This document shows positions 24,575 to 32,229 of a stretch of DNA of 64,000 bases, in pieces (position 1 is the first letter of the stretch; each line of letters starts with the position of its first letter). The notes under the pieces are model-generated. The model had not been told where the DNA came from. It made no database searches and saw only the letters and a program-made list of their open reading frames with translations. The position numbers were made by a program, and so were the translations under genes. Source of the stretch: Asanoa hainanensis (GTDB taxonomy: Bacteria; Actinomycetota; Actinomycetes; Mycobacteriales; Micromonosporaceae); assembly GCF_900188485.1 (NCBI RefSeq), contig NZ_FZPH01000011.1, positions 239,154 to 303,153 of the forward strand. Reading direction: 5' to 3'.

Positions 24575-26806
24575 GTGTCTGGCGTGTCGTCGCCCTCTCC
24601 GCTCGCCGCCGCGCTCCGCCAGGCACAGGCGTTGCGCGACGCCGGCGACCTGAAGAACGCCCGCGCCATCCTCGAGGACGCGATCGACGCGTCCCGCCCG
24701 CTGCTCGGCGAGGACCACCCGGAGCTACTCGGCGGCCAACACGCGCTGGCCACGCTGCATCGCGAGGCCGACGACCCGGCCGCCGCCCGCCGGGTCCTGG
24801 AGGAGGCGATCGCGGCCGGCGAGCTGCACCTGGGCGAGGCCCACCCGCTGATGCTGGCGCTCTCCTTCGACCTGGGCATGGTCGCCGAGGAGCTGGGCAA
24901 CCGCCACGAGGCCCGCCGCAACTTCACCCGCGTCGCCACCCACGGCCGATCCCTGTTCGGTGAAGACCATCACATGGTCCGCGGCGCGATCGACTACCTG
25001 ACCGCGAGCGGCGGTGAAATGCCCCCGCTGCCCCCGCTCCAGCCCCAGGTCGCACCACCGCCACCACCCCCGGTGGGCGGGGCTCCGTCGTTCCCACCGC
25101 CCGCCGGCTGGCCCGCGGGTCAGGCCGTCCCGGCCCCGGCCGGCTGGCCGGCGGGCCAGGCGGGCTCGCCGGTTCCGCCGTCCGCCGGTGGGCCTCCTGG
25201 TCAACCCTTCCCGACACCTCCCGGCTGGCCGGCAGGTCACGCAGGACCACCGACTCCGCCCACCGGCGGGCCCGGCGGGCCCGGCGGACAGCCCACCCCG
25301 ACGACCGCCGGCTGGCCGGCAAGTCCAGCAGGACCACCGATCCCGCCCACCGGCGGTCCTGCCGGTCAACCTGGAGCAACCGGCCCGGCGGTGGTGCAGC
25401 CTGGCGGTGGGTGGCCCACAGGCCCGCACGACACCGCGGTTTCGTCGCCCGCCGGCGGGCAGCCTTCGGGTCCGTCGAACGCCGTTGGTGGGACACCGCC
25501 GAACTCGTCCTGGGCCCCCACCCCCGCGGGCACGTCATCGCCTCCGGGGTGCGAGGTCGCGCCTGGTGTGTTCGCCCCGCCGCAGGGCGGTGCCGCCGAG
25601 GCGGCACGGGCCGCGATCGACGCGCCGACCCAGGCCCTGCCGACGCAGGGTGCACCGCGACCGGACCAGGCGGATCGGCGTAGCTCAGGGACCGGTCACC
25701 AGCCCGCGCCGAACGGGGGCGGTTCGACACCGTGGGCCGCACCCACCCACGACCCGGCGGCGCAGGGCGCGCCGAACGGCGGTGCGCCGCTGCCAGGGGG
25801 CGCCCTTGGTTGGGGTTCGCCGGCGCCGAGCACACCCCAGCCGGCCAACCCGGGCGGTCAGGCCGCCGGTCCAGCCGGCAACGGCGGTGGATGGTCGGGC
25901 TTCGCCACCAAGCCGCCGGCGCAACCCGGCACCGTTTCACCCGGCCAACCCGACAGCGCGTCCCTCGCGCAACCCGGCAACAGCCCGTTCGCGCAGCCCG
26001 GCAACGTCCCACCTGGGCACGCCGGGAACGGCCCGCCGGGGCATCCCGGCACCGCTGGCGGTTGGCCCGTCCCACAGCCCGCCGCACCCACCACCCAACC
26101 GGCCGGCGCCGGCGGGTGGTCCGGGTTCTCCGGCAACCCTTCCGCGCAGCCGGGCAACGGCGCGACGGCGCCTGGGCAGGGCGGTAGGCCCGCCGGTGGG
26201 GTGTGGGGGCAGGAGTTGGAGCCCGCTCGGGAGCGGATGCCGCAAGCCTTTGGGCCGCGGCCACGGCCGGCTGTCACTCCTACCGCGGCGGTCGAGGTGG
26301 CGCCCGTATCCCTGCATGGTCCGATGGCGGCCGCCGCGGCTCGTGATCGGGCGCGGGGTCGCAGTGCGACGGTGGCCGCGTTCGTTGCCGCCGCGGCGGC
26401 CGTCGTGGCCGCATTGCTGGTGTTGACAGTCGTGTTGCGCAAGGAGACCGAGCCGCCCCGCGTCGCGGCGGCGCCCGACATCAGTGCCGGTGCGGCGATC
26501 CCGACCGGGCCCGCGTTGGGCGGCGACCCACCCACTGACCTGGCGGTACGCGAGGACGGCGACGCACTGCTGCTCACCTGGACCGACCCGACGGCGGGCA
26601 CGGTGCCGTTCATCGTCGCGGCTGGACGGACCGGCACGCAGCTTCGCGCGATGGCGACGATCGAGCCCGGTGCGACCCGGTATCTGGCGAATGGCCTGAG
26701 CACCGAGATCGACTACTGCTTCACGGTGGTGGCTGTCTATTCGACCGACAAGTACGCCACGTCCGGTCAGGTCTGCACCACCCGTACGGCCCAGTCGCCA
26801 CGGTAA
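24575..26806 (+). CDS. TPR / Pro-Gly-rich / FN3 membrane protein
   Basis: 743 residues in four parts. Residues 1-140 are tetratricopeptide repeats of the kinesin-light-chain type (ILEDAIDASRPLLGEDHPELL, VLEEAIAAGELHLGEAHPLML). About 140-595 is a long Pro/Gly/Gln linker with GWPAG and QPGN repeats, a membrane helix follows near 599-622, and a C-terminal FN3 domain ends the protein (LAVREDGDALLLTWTDP). The topology suggests a cytoplasmic TPR sensor with an external FN3. GTG at 24575 with GAGGG upstream. Followed by another FN3 membrane protein and a MoxR/DUF58/TgpA set; likely one cell-envelope module. Confidence 0.8.
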   Translation: MSGVSSPSPLAAALRQAQALRDAGDLKNARAILEDAIDASRPLLGEDHPELLGGQHALATLHREADDPAAARRVLEEAIAAGELHLGEAHPLMLALSFDLGMVAEELGNRHEARRNFTRVATHGRSLFGEDHHMVRGAIDYLTASGGEMPPLPPLQPQVAPPPPPPVGGAPSFPPPAGWPAGQAVPAPAGWPAGQAGSPVPPSAGGPPGQPFPTPPGWPAGHAGPPTPPTGGPGGPGGQPTPTTAGWPASPAGPPIPPTGGPAGQPGATGPAVVQPGGGWPTGPHDTAVSSPAGGQPSGPSNAVGGTPPNSSWAPTPAGTSSPPGCEVAPGVFAPPQGGAAEAARAAIDAPTQALPTQGAPRPDQADRRSSGTGHQPAPNGGGSTPWAAPTHDPAAQGAPNGGAPLPGGALGWGSPAPSTPQPANPGGQAAGPAGNGGGWSGFATKPPAQPGTVSPGQPDSASLAQPGNSPFAQPGNVPPGHAGNGPPGHPGTAGGWPVPQPAAPTTQPAGAGGWSGFSGNPSAQPGNGATAPGQGGRPAGGVWGQELEPARERMPQAFGPRPRPAVTPTAAVEVAPVSLHGPMAAAAARDRARGRSATVAAFVAAAAAVVAALLVLTVVLRKETEPPRVAAAPDISAGAAIPTGPALGGDPPTDLAVREDGDALLLTWTDPTAGTVPFIVAAGRTGTQLRAMATIEPGATRYLANGLSTEIDYCFTVVAVYSTDKYATSGQVCTTRTAQSPR

Positions 26807-26870
26807 TCCACAACACACCGACGGTACGCACGACTGCGCCGACCTGCGGTGATCCGAGGATCGCTAAGTG

Positions 26871-26901
26871 TTGTCCACAGGGCACGCGCACACTGTCCAC
26901 A
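26871..26901 (+). promoter_or_regulatory. pair of DnaA-box-like sequences
   Basis: TTGTCCACA at 26871-26879 and CTGTCCACA at 26893-26901 match the actinobacterial DnaA box; TAATCCACA at 26804-26812 is a weaker third. They lie in the 214-base gap before the FN3 gene. A -10-like TATGAT follows at 26941. Confidence 0.4.
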
Positions 26902-27020
26902 GCCGACCACAACGGGTGCCCGCCGCCATTGACAGCCCCATATGATGGCCCCTGGCTTCGGGGAGGAACGCCAGGGCGGCCCAGCGCCGCCGACACACGG
27001 GTGGGGAGGGGCAGCCGGCT

Positions 27021-29729
27021 GTGGCCACCACAGACAACGGCACCATGACGGGCGCCGACGGCGCGGAAGATCTCGGCAAGGCGCTCGACGCCGCGCTGGC
27101 CAAGCCTAAGCGGCGCATCCCGCGTGGTGGCCTGGTGACCGGCGGCGTGGTGACCGCGCTGGTGGCGGCCATGGGCTTCACCGTGCTCGGGCTCGGTGTG
27201 GCCGACAACGCGGTGGCCAACTACGACGCCAGCTCCTGGCTGTGGAGCCGCGCCAAGAGCGAGGTGGCCCGGGTCAACGGGCTCACCGGCCGGGTCGACA
27301 CCCGCGTCCCGGTCGCGCAGTCCCGCAACCACGCGATGCAGGTGACCCAGACCGACCGCTTCCTGGTCCTCCGTGACCTGGCGACCGGCCAGGTCAGCTC
27401 GCTCGACCTCGCCACCCTCCAGGTGATGGCCACGACCCGCACGACCTCGGGCCTGGGCGTCAGCATCGCGATGCGCGACGACGCGGCGTTCGTGGTCGAC
27501 GCGCCGCAGGGCGTGGTCCGCCAGCTCGACCCGCGCTCGCTGGTGCCGATCGGCGAGCCGGTCCGCTACCCACCGGGCATCTCGGGCGGCACCTTCGACG
27601 GCACCGGGCGGCTCTGGGTCGCGGTGCCCAGCGAGGGCACGGTTTCCGCGATCACCCCGGCGCCGCTGCCGAGCGCGCCGGCCGATCCACTCCCGACCGG
27701 CGTCGCCCTGGTCGGCGTGGCCAATCCCGGCTCCGGCGGGTCCGGCGGTGGCGGGGTCAGCCCGGCGCTGGTCAAGACCGTGACGGTGGCCGACCCGAGC
27801 CACGACCTGGCGGTCAGCACCCTCGACGACGGCGTCGCCGTGCTCGACCGCACCACGGGCGCGCTGACCACGGTGCGCGGCGAGCGCGAGCACCAGGTGG
27901 TGCTCCAGCTTCCGGGCATCGGCGCGGTGCCGCCGCGCACCAACGGTGCTCAGGTCCCGGTGACGGTGGCCGACGGACGGCAGGTCGTGGTCGTGGGCGA
28001 AGGCGGGCCCGTGACTCAGTTCAAGGTGCCGGGTTCCGGTGCTGACCTGCGGCCGGCGGTGGCCTGGGCCGGGCGTTACTACTGCGCCGACGAGCGGTCG
28101 GGTTCCGTCTACGTCTTCGACGAGCGCGGCCAGTTGGTCGACACCATCGAGATCAAGGGCGCCAACGGGCCGCTCGAGCTCGAGGTCCGCGAGAACTACC
28201 TGTTCATCAACGCGCCCAACTCCTCGACCGCCCGGGTCGTCGACGACAAGCACCACGTGCGGGTGGTCGACAAGTACGCCGACGACGTGCTGGGCGGCGA
28301 CCCGCCCAAGGACCCGCCGAAGCCGCCGCCGGTGAAGGAAGACGTGGTCACCAAGCCGAGCGCGCCGCGGTCGGTGACCGCCACGGCCGGCGACAAGCTG
28401 GCCCGGGTGAGCTGGCGCGCGGCCTCCGACAACGGTTCCGCGATTTCGAAATACGTGGTCGAGGGCGGGCCGCAGCCGGTCGAGGTGGGCGCGCGGCAGC
28501 GGTCCATCGAGATCAAGGGGCTGACCAACGGCGAGACCTACAGGTTCTCCGTGCGGGCGGTCAACGGCAAGGGCACCGGTCCGGCGAAGCGGGGCAACCC
28601 GGTGGTGCCGACCGCCGAGGTCCCCGACGCGCCGGCCAGCGTCACCGCCGAGGCCCGGCCCGACGGCACGGTGCGGGTGAGCTGGCCCGCGGCCAACGGC
28701 CAGGGCAACCGCATCGCCAAGTACGCGGTGACCGCGACGACCGCCGGTGCCACCGCGCCGGCCGGCGAGAGCACGAAGACCGAGCTGATCGTGGCGAAGG
28801 GCGAGCTCGACTACGGCACGCAGTACGCGTTCACCGTGGTCGCCGTCAGCGACAAGGGCGCCGCCTCGACGCCGTCGCCGGCCAGTGACACCGTCGTGCC
28901 GTTCACGGTGCCCGACAAGCCGCTCGACGTCGACGCCGTGGCGCCCAACGAGCCCGGCACGATCACGGTGAGCTGGGGCGCGCCGCCCGACAACGGCCGG
29001 CCGATCACCGAGTACGTGGTGACGGTCAACGGGCAGACGCAGCGCACGGCGGGCACCTCGCTCAAGGTCACCGGCCTGCCCGAGGGCCGCGCGGCGACCG
29101 CGACCGTGCGGGCGGTCAACGAGGCCGGCGAAGGCCCCACGGACACCGCGACCGCGACCACCATCGCGAAGCCCACGGTGACGCTCGGCGCGGCCCGGGT
29201 CTCGTCGACGACGGTCACCGTGCCGGTGACGGTCAACGACAACGGCAGCGCGGCGCAGTGCCAGGTCACCATCTCGTACGACGGCCGCTCGGTGGCCAGC
29301 GGCTGGCGGGCCTGCGGCGACATCGTGGTCAACGCGTGGCGGGCCGGCACGACGTATTCGTACGTCGCGTCCGCCCGCAACAACGCCGGTCAGGTCGACC
29401 AGCCGGCCCGCAACGCGACCACCACCACGGTCAACGGCCTCGTCTACTGTGTCGACCCCGCGGGCGAATACTGCGGTGGCGGCATCGGCATCTACACCGG
29501 CACCCGGCAGGTCGCCAGCGAGGCGGTCGGTGACACGCCCAACGGCTCCCGCTTCACGGCGTGGTGCAAGAAGACGGGCACCAACATCCGGGCGGTGCAA
29601 TACAACGGCAACAAGGCGAGCACCTGGTGGGTGCAGATCACCTTCAAGGGCAACGCCCGCTACATCCCGTTCGCCTGGCTCAACCTCGACAACGGCGACA
29701 ACATCAACGGCCTGCCGACGTGCGTGTGA
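27021..29729 (+). CDS. membrane-anchored protein with beta-propeller-like and FN3 domains
   Basis: 902 residues. A short cytoplasmic tail and one membrane helix (about residues 36-60) anchor a large external part. Residues about 90-420 are a beta-rich, propeller-like region (FLVLRDLATGQVSSLDL, AAFVVDAPQGVVRQLD, LWVAVPSEGTVSAI). A Pro/Lys hinge (DPPKPPPVKED) and about four FN3 domains follow (SAPRSVTATAGDKLARVSW, DAPASVTAEARPDGTVRVSW, DKPLDVDAVAPNEPGTITVSW). The last about 90 residues hold paired cysteines and an SH3-like tail. GTG at 27021 after a GGGGAGGGG. Next gene (MoxR) begins seven bases after its stop. Adhesive or scaffolding role is inference. Confidence 0.82.
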   Translation: MATTDNGTMTGADGAEDLGKALDAALAKPKRRIPRGGLVTGGVVTALVAAMGFTVLGLGVADNAVANYDASSWLWSRAKSEVARVNGLTGRVDTRVPVAQSRNHAMQVTQTDRFLVLRDLATGQVSSLDLATLQVMATTRTTSGLGVSIAMRDDAAFVVDAPQGVVRQLDPRSLVPIGEPVRYPPGISGGTFDGTGRLWVAVPSEGTVSAITPAPLPSAPADPLPTGVALVGVANPGSGGSGGGGVSPALVKTVTVADPSHDLAVSTLDDGVAVLDRTTGALTTVRGEREHQVVLQLPGIGAVPPRTNGAQVPVTVADGRQVVVVGEGGPVTQFKVPGSGADLRPAVAWAGRYYCADERSGSVYVFDERGQLVDTIEIKGANGPLELEVRENYLFINAPNSSTARVVDDKHHVRVVDKYADDVLGGDPPKDPPKPPPVKEDVVTKPSAPRSVTATAGDKLARVSWRAASDNGSAISKYVVEGGPQPVEVGARQRSIEIKGLTNGETYRFSVRAVNGKGTGPAKRGNPVVPTAEVPDAPASVTAEARPDGTVRVSWPAANGQGNRIAKYAVTATTAGATAPAGESTKTELIVAKGELDYGTQYAFTVVAVSDKGAASTPSPASDTVVPFTVPDKPLDVDAVAPNEPGTITVSWGAPPDNGRPITEYVVTVNGQTQRTAGTSLKVTGLPEGRAATATVRAVNEAGEGPTDTATATTIAKPTVTLGAARVSSTTVTVPVTVNDNGSAAQCQVTISYDGRSVASGWRACGDIVVNAWRAGTTYSYVASARNNAGQVDQPARNATTTTVNGLVYCVDPAGEYCGGGIGIYTGTRQVASEAVGDTPNGSRFTAWCKKTGTNIRAVQYNGNKASTWWVQITFKGNARYIPFAWLNLDNGDNINGLPTCV

Positions 29730-29736
29730 GGACCCG

Positions 29737-31092
29737 GTGACCCAACCACAGCAGGAGCCGTTGCCGGCCGGGCACATCTCGGGGTTCGCCGCCCTGGCCG
29801 GCCGGCTCGCCGACGCGGTCGGTGCGGTCGTGCTCGGCAAGCAGGAGGTCGTGCGGCTCACCCTCACCGCGTTGTTCGCGCAGGGCCACGTGTTGCTCGA
29901 AGACGTGCCCGGCGTCGGCAAGACCACGCTGGCCCGGGCGTTGGCCGCGACCGTCCACGGGCAGTGGCGGCGCATCCAGTTCACGCCCGACCTGCTGCCC
30001 TCCGACGTCTCCGGCGTCACGATCTTCAACCAGGCGACCCGCGGTTTCGAGTTCCACCCGGGTCCGGTGTTCGCCAACATCGTGATCGCCGACGAGATCA
30101 ACCGGGCGTCGCCGAAGACCCAGTCCGCGCTGCTCGAGGTGATGGAAGAGCGCACGGTCACGGTCGACGGCGTGCGGCACACGGTGCCCCGCCCGTTCCT
30201 GGTGGTCGCGACGCAGAACCCGGTCGAGATGGACGGCACCTACCGCCTACCCGAGGCCCAGCTCGACCGCTTCCTGATGAAGCTGTCGGTCGGCTACCCC
30301 GACGAGTCCGTCGAGATCGAGGTCCTGCGCGGCGCCAACCTGCGCTCGCCGGACGCGCTCGAAGCGGTCACCGACACCGCGACCGTCGGCGAGATGGTGC
30401 GGATGGCACAGCAGGTGCACGTCGCCGACCCGCTCTACGCGTACGCCGTCCGGCTCGCCGCCGCGACCCGCGCGCATCCGCAGGTCCGCGTCGGCGTCAG
30501 CCCGCGCGGGGTGATCGCGTTGACCCGCGCGGCGTGCGCCTACGCGTTGATCAACGGTCGCGGCTATGTGCTGCCGGAAGACCTCAAGGCCCTGCTCGGC
30601 CCGGTCTTCGCGCACCGCATCCTGCTCACGCCCGACGCCCAACTCCGCGGCACCACCCCCGACGAGGTCCTGGCCGACGCGATGCGCACGGTCCCGGTCC
30701 CCCTACCGGGCGGCGGTGGTGCGGGCCCGACCCCACCGGCGGCCAACGGACGGGCCTCGGCGCGCGTCGCGCCGGCTGCTCCCCCGCCGGCCGCCAACGG
30801 CTACGCCACCCCGGCCCAGCCCAACGGCGCCGCACACGCCGCCGCCCAGCCCAACGGCGCCGCGCACCACCCGGCCCAACCACACGGCACCGCGCACGCC
30901 CCCGCCCAGCCCAACGGGGCCGTGTACTACCCGGCCCCGCATAGCGCCGGGCACGCTCCGGCCCAGCTTGACGGCGCCACGGACGCTGGGTCCGGCGGGG
31001 CCGCGCGGCCCGCCGCCAGCGCGCATGCCACGAAGGCCGCGCGGGGCAGGTTGTTCGGGTTCGGCGGGCTGCGGCCGCTGCCCGGGAGCTGA
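29737..31092 (+). CDS. MoxR-family AAA+ ATPase with repeat tail
   Basis: A 451-residue AAA+ protein: Walker A GVGKTT near residue 61, Walker B VIADEINRASPKTQ near 118, sensor ATQNPVE and arginine-finger region LDRFLMK. MoxR ATPases act as chaperones for von Willebrand-type or membrane complexes, usually with DUF58 partners, as here. The C-terminal about 125 residues are an Ala/Pro/His-rich tail with repeated AQPNGAAH units, not part of the ATPase. GTG at 29737 with TGAGGA upstream. Middle gene of the operon FN3-moxR-DUF58-tgpA. Confidence 0.92.
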   Translation: MTQPQQEPLPAGHISGFAALAGRLADAVGAVVLGKQEVVRLTLTALFAQGHVLLEDVPGVGKTTLARALAATVHGQWRRIQFTPDLLPSDVSGVTIFNQATRGFEFHPGPVFANIVIADEINRASPKTQSALLEVMEERTVTVDGVRHTVPRPFLVVATQNPVEMDGTYRLPEAQLDRFLMKLSVGYPDESVEIEVLRGANLRSPDALEAVTDTATVGEMVRMAQQVHVADPLYAYAVRLAAATRAHPQVRVGVSPRGVIALTRAACAYALINGRGYVLPEDLKALLGPVFAHRILLTPDAQLRGTTPDEVLADAMRTVPVPLPGGGGAGPTPPAANGRASARVAPAAPPPAANGYATPAQPNGAAHAAAQPNGAAHHPAQPHGTAHAPAQPNGAVYYPAPHSAGHAPAQLDGATDAGSGGAARPAASAHATKAARGRLFGFGGLRPLPGS

Positions 31093-31095
31093 GGC

Positions 31096-32229
31096 GTGCG
31101 GCCGACCGCCCGGGGTGTCGGGCTGGCCGTTGCCGGCGTCGCACTGGTCGGCGTCGGTTGGCGCTTCGGCTACGCCGAGCTGGCCGCGCTCGGTGGTGCC
31201 GCGCTGGTCGCGATCGCGTTCGCTCTCGCGCATGCCGCCTGGCGGCCCAGGCTCGCCGTGTCCCGGCAGGTCGAACCCGATCGGGTCGCACGGGGCGAAC
31301 CGGCCGGGGTGATCCTCACCGTCCGCAACAGCGCTCGCCTGCGTGCCGCGAACGTGCTCGCGCACGACCGGTGCGGGCCGGCCACCGTGCCCGTTCCGGT
31401 GCTACGCCTGCGACCCGGACGCGACACCACGGTGGACTATCCGGTGCCCACGACCCGGCGCGGCGTCGTGCTGGTCGGGCCGCTGCGGGTGGCGCGCCGC
31501 GACCCGCTCGGGCTGGTCACCGCCGCCCGGTCGCACGGCGGCACCGGCACCGTCTGGGTGCATCCCAGGATCCACCCCCTGACCGCCGTGCCGGTCGGTG
31601 CGTTGCGCAGCCTCGACGGGCGGGTCGACAACGTCCCGCACGGCACGATCACGTTCGACTCGCTGCGGGAGTACGTCGTCGGCGACGAGCTCCGCCGCGT
31701 CCACTGGCGCACGAGCGCCCGCATCGGCGAGCTGATGGTCCGCGAGCAGCTCGACACCAGCCTCCCCCGGCTCGTCGTGCTGCTGGACAACCGGGCCGCC
31801 GCACACCCCGACCGCACCGGCGGCGAGGCGCCGACCTTCGAGGCGGCGTGCGAGGCGGCGGCGTCCGTGGTCACCGCCGCCGCGCGCGAGGACGTCGACG
31901 TCACCCTGCTGCTGGTCACCGGCGACACCACGCCGGCCACCCGGCCGCTCGACCGGCTCGCCGAGGCGACCCTGGCCGCCGGCGACCTCGGTGCGGCGAC
32001 CGACCGGCTCCGCCAGCAGCGGGCCGGTGACACCGTCGTCTTCCTGACCGGCACCGGGGCCCGCGGCGACCTCGGCCTGGTCGGCGCGCTGCGCGGCCCG
32101 TACGCGGCCGTCGTCGCCGCCGTCTTCGGCCAGGGCAGCACGCCGGCCGCGGCCGAGGGCATGGTCGTGCTCGACGCCGCCGACGGTGCGGCGTTCGCCG
32201 CCGCATGGGACGGGGTGCGCGGATGGTGA
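31096..32229 (+). CDS. DUF58 protein
   Basis: A 377-residue protein with two N-terminal membrane segments (GVGLAVAGVALVGVGWRFG, LAALGGAALVAIAFALAHAA) and a C-terminal von Willebrand-like region. The DUF58 signature REYVVGDELRRVHWRTSAR is at about residues 190-208. DUF58 proteins are standard partners of MoxR ATPases; the shared role is thought to be in assembly or envelope maintenance. GTG at 31096, three bases after the moxR stop. Its end overlaps the next gene (ATGGTGA). Confidence 0.92.
   Translation: MRPTARGVGLAVAGVALVGVGWRFGYAELAALGGAALVAIAFALAHAAWRPRLAVSRQVEPDRVARGEPAGVILTVRNSARLRAANVLAHDRCGPATVPVPVLRLRPGRDTTVDYPVPTTRRGVVLVGPLRVARRDPLGLVTAARSHGGTGTVWVHPRIHPLTAVPVGALRSLDGRVDNVPHGTITFDSLREYVVGDELRRVHWRTSARIGELMVREQLDTSLPRLVVLLDNRAAAHPDRTGGEAPTFEAACEAAASVVTAAAREDVDVTLLLVTGDTTPATRPLDRLAEATLAAGDLGAATDRLRQQRAGDTVVFLTGTGARGDLGLVGALRGPYAAVVAAVFGQGSTPAAAEGMVVLDAADGAAFAAAWDGVRGW

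Noticed and set aside
26929..26946. TTGACA and TATGAT as a promoter before the FN3 gene
   Set aside because: Spacing is only six bases, far from 17; at most the TATGAT is a -10.
26721..30239. 1172-residue minus-strand ORF across the FN3 and MoxR genes
   Set aside because: Antisense mirror of real genes; composition is biased to Arg, His and Val with no domain.
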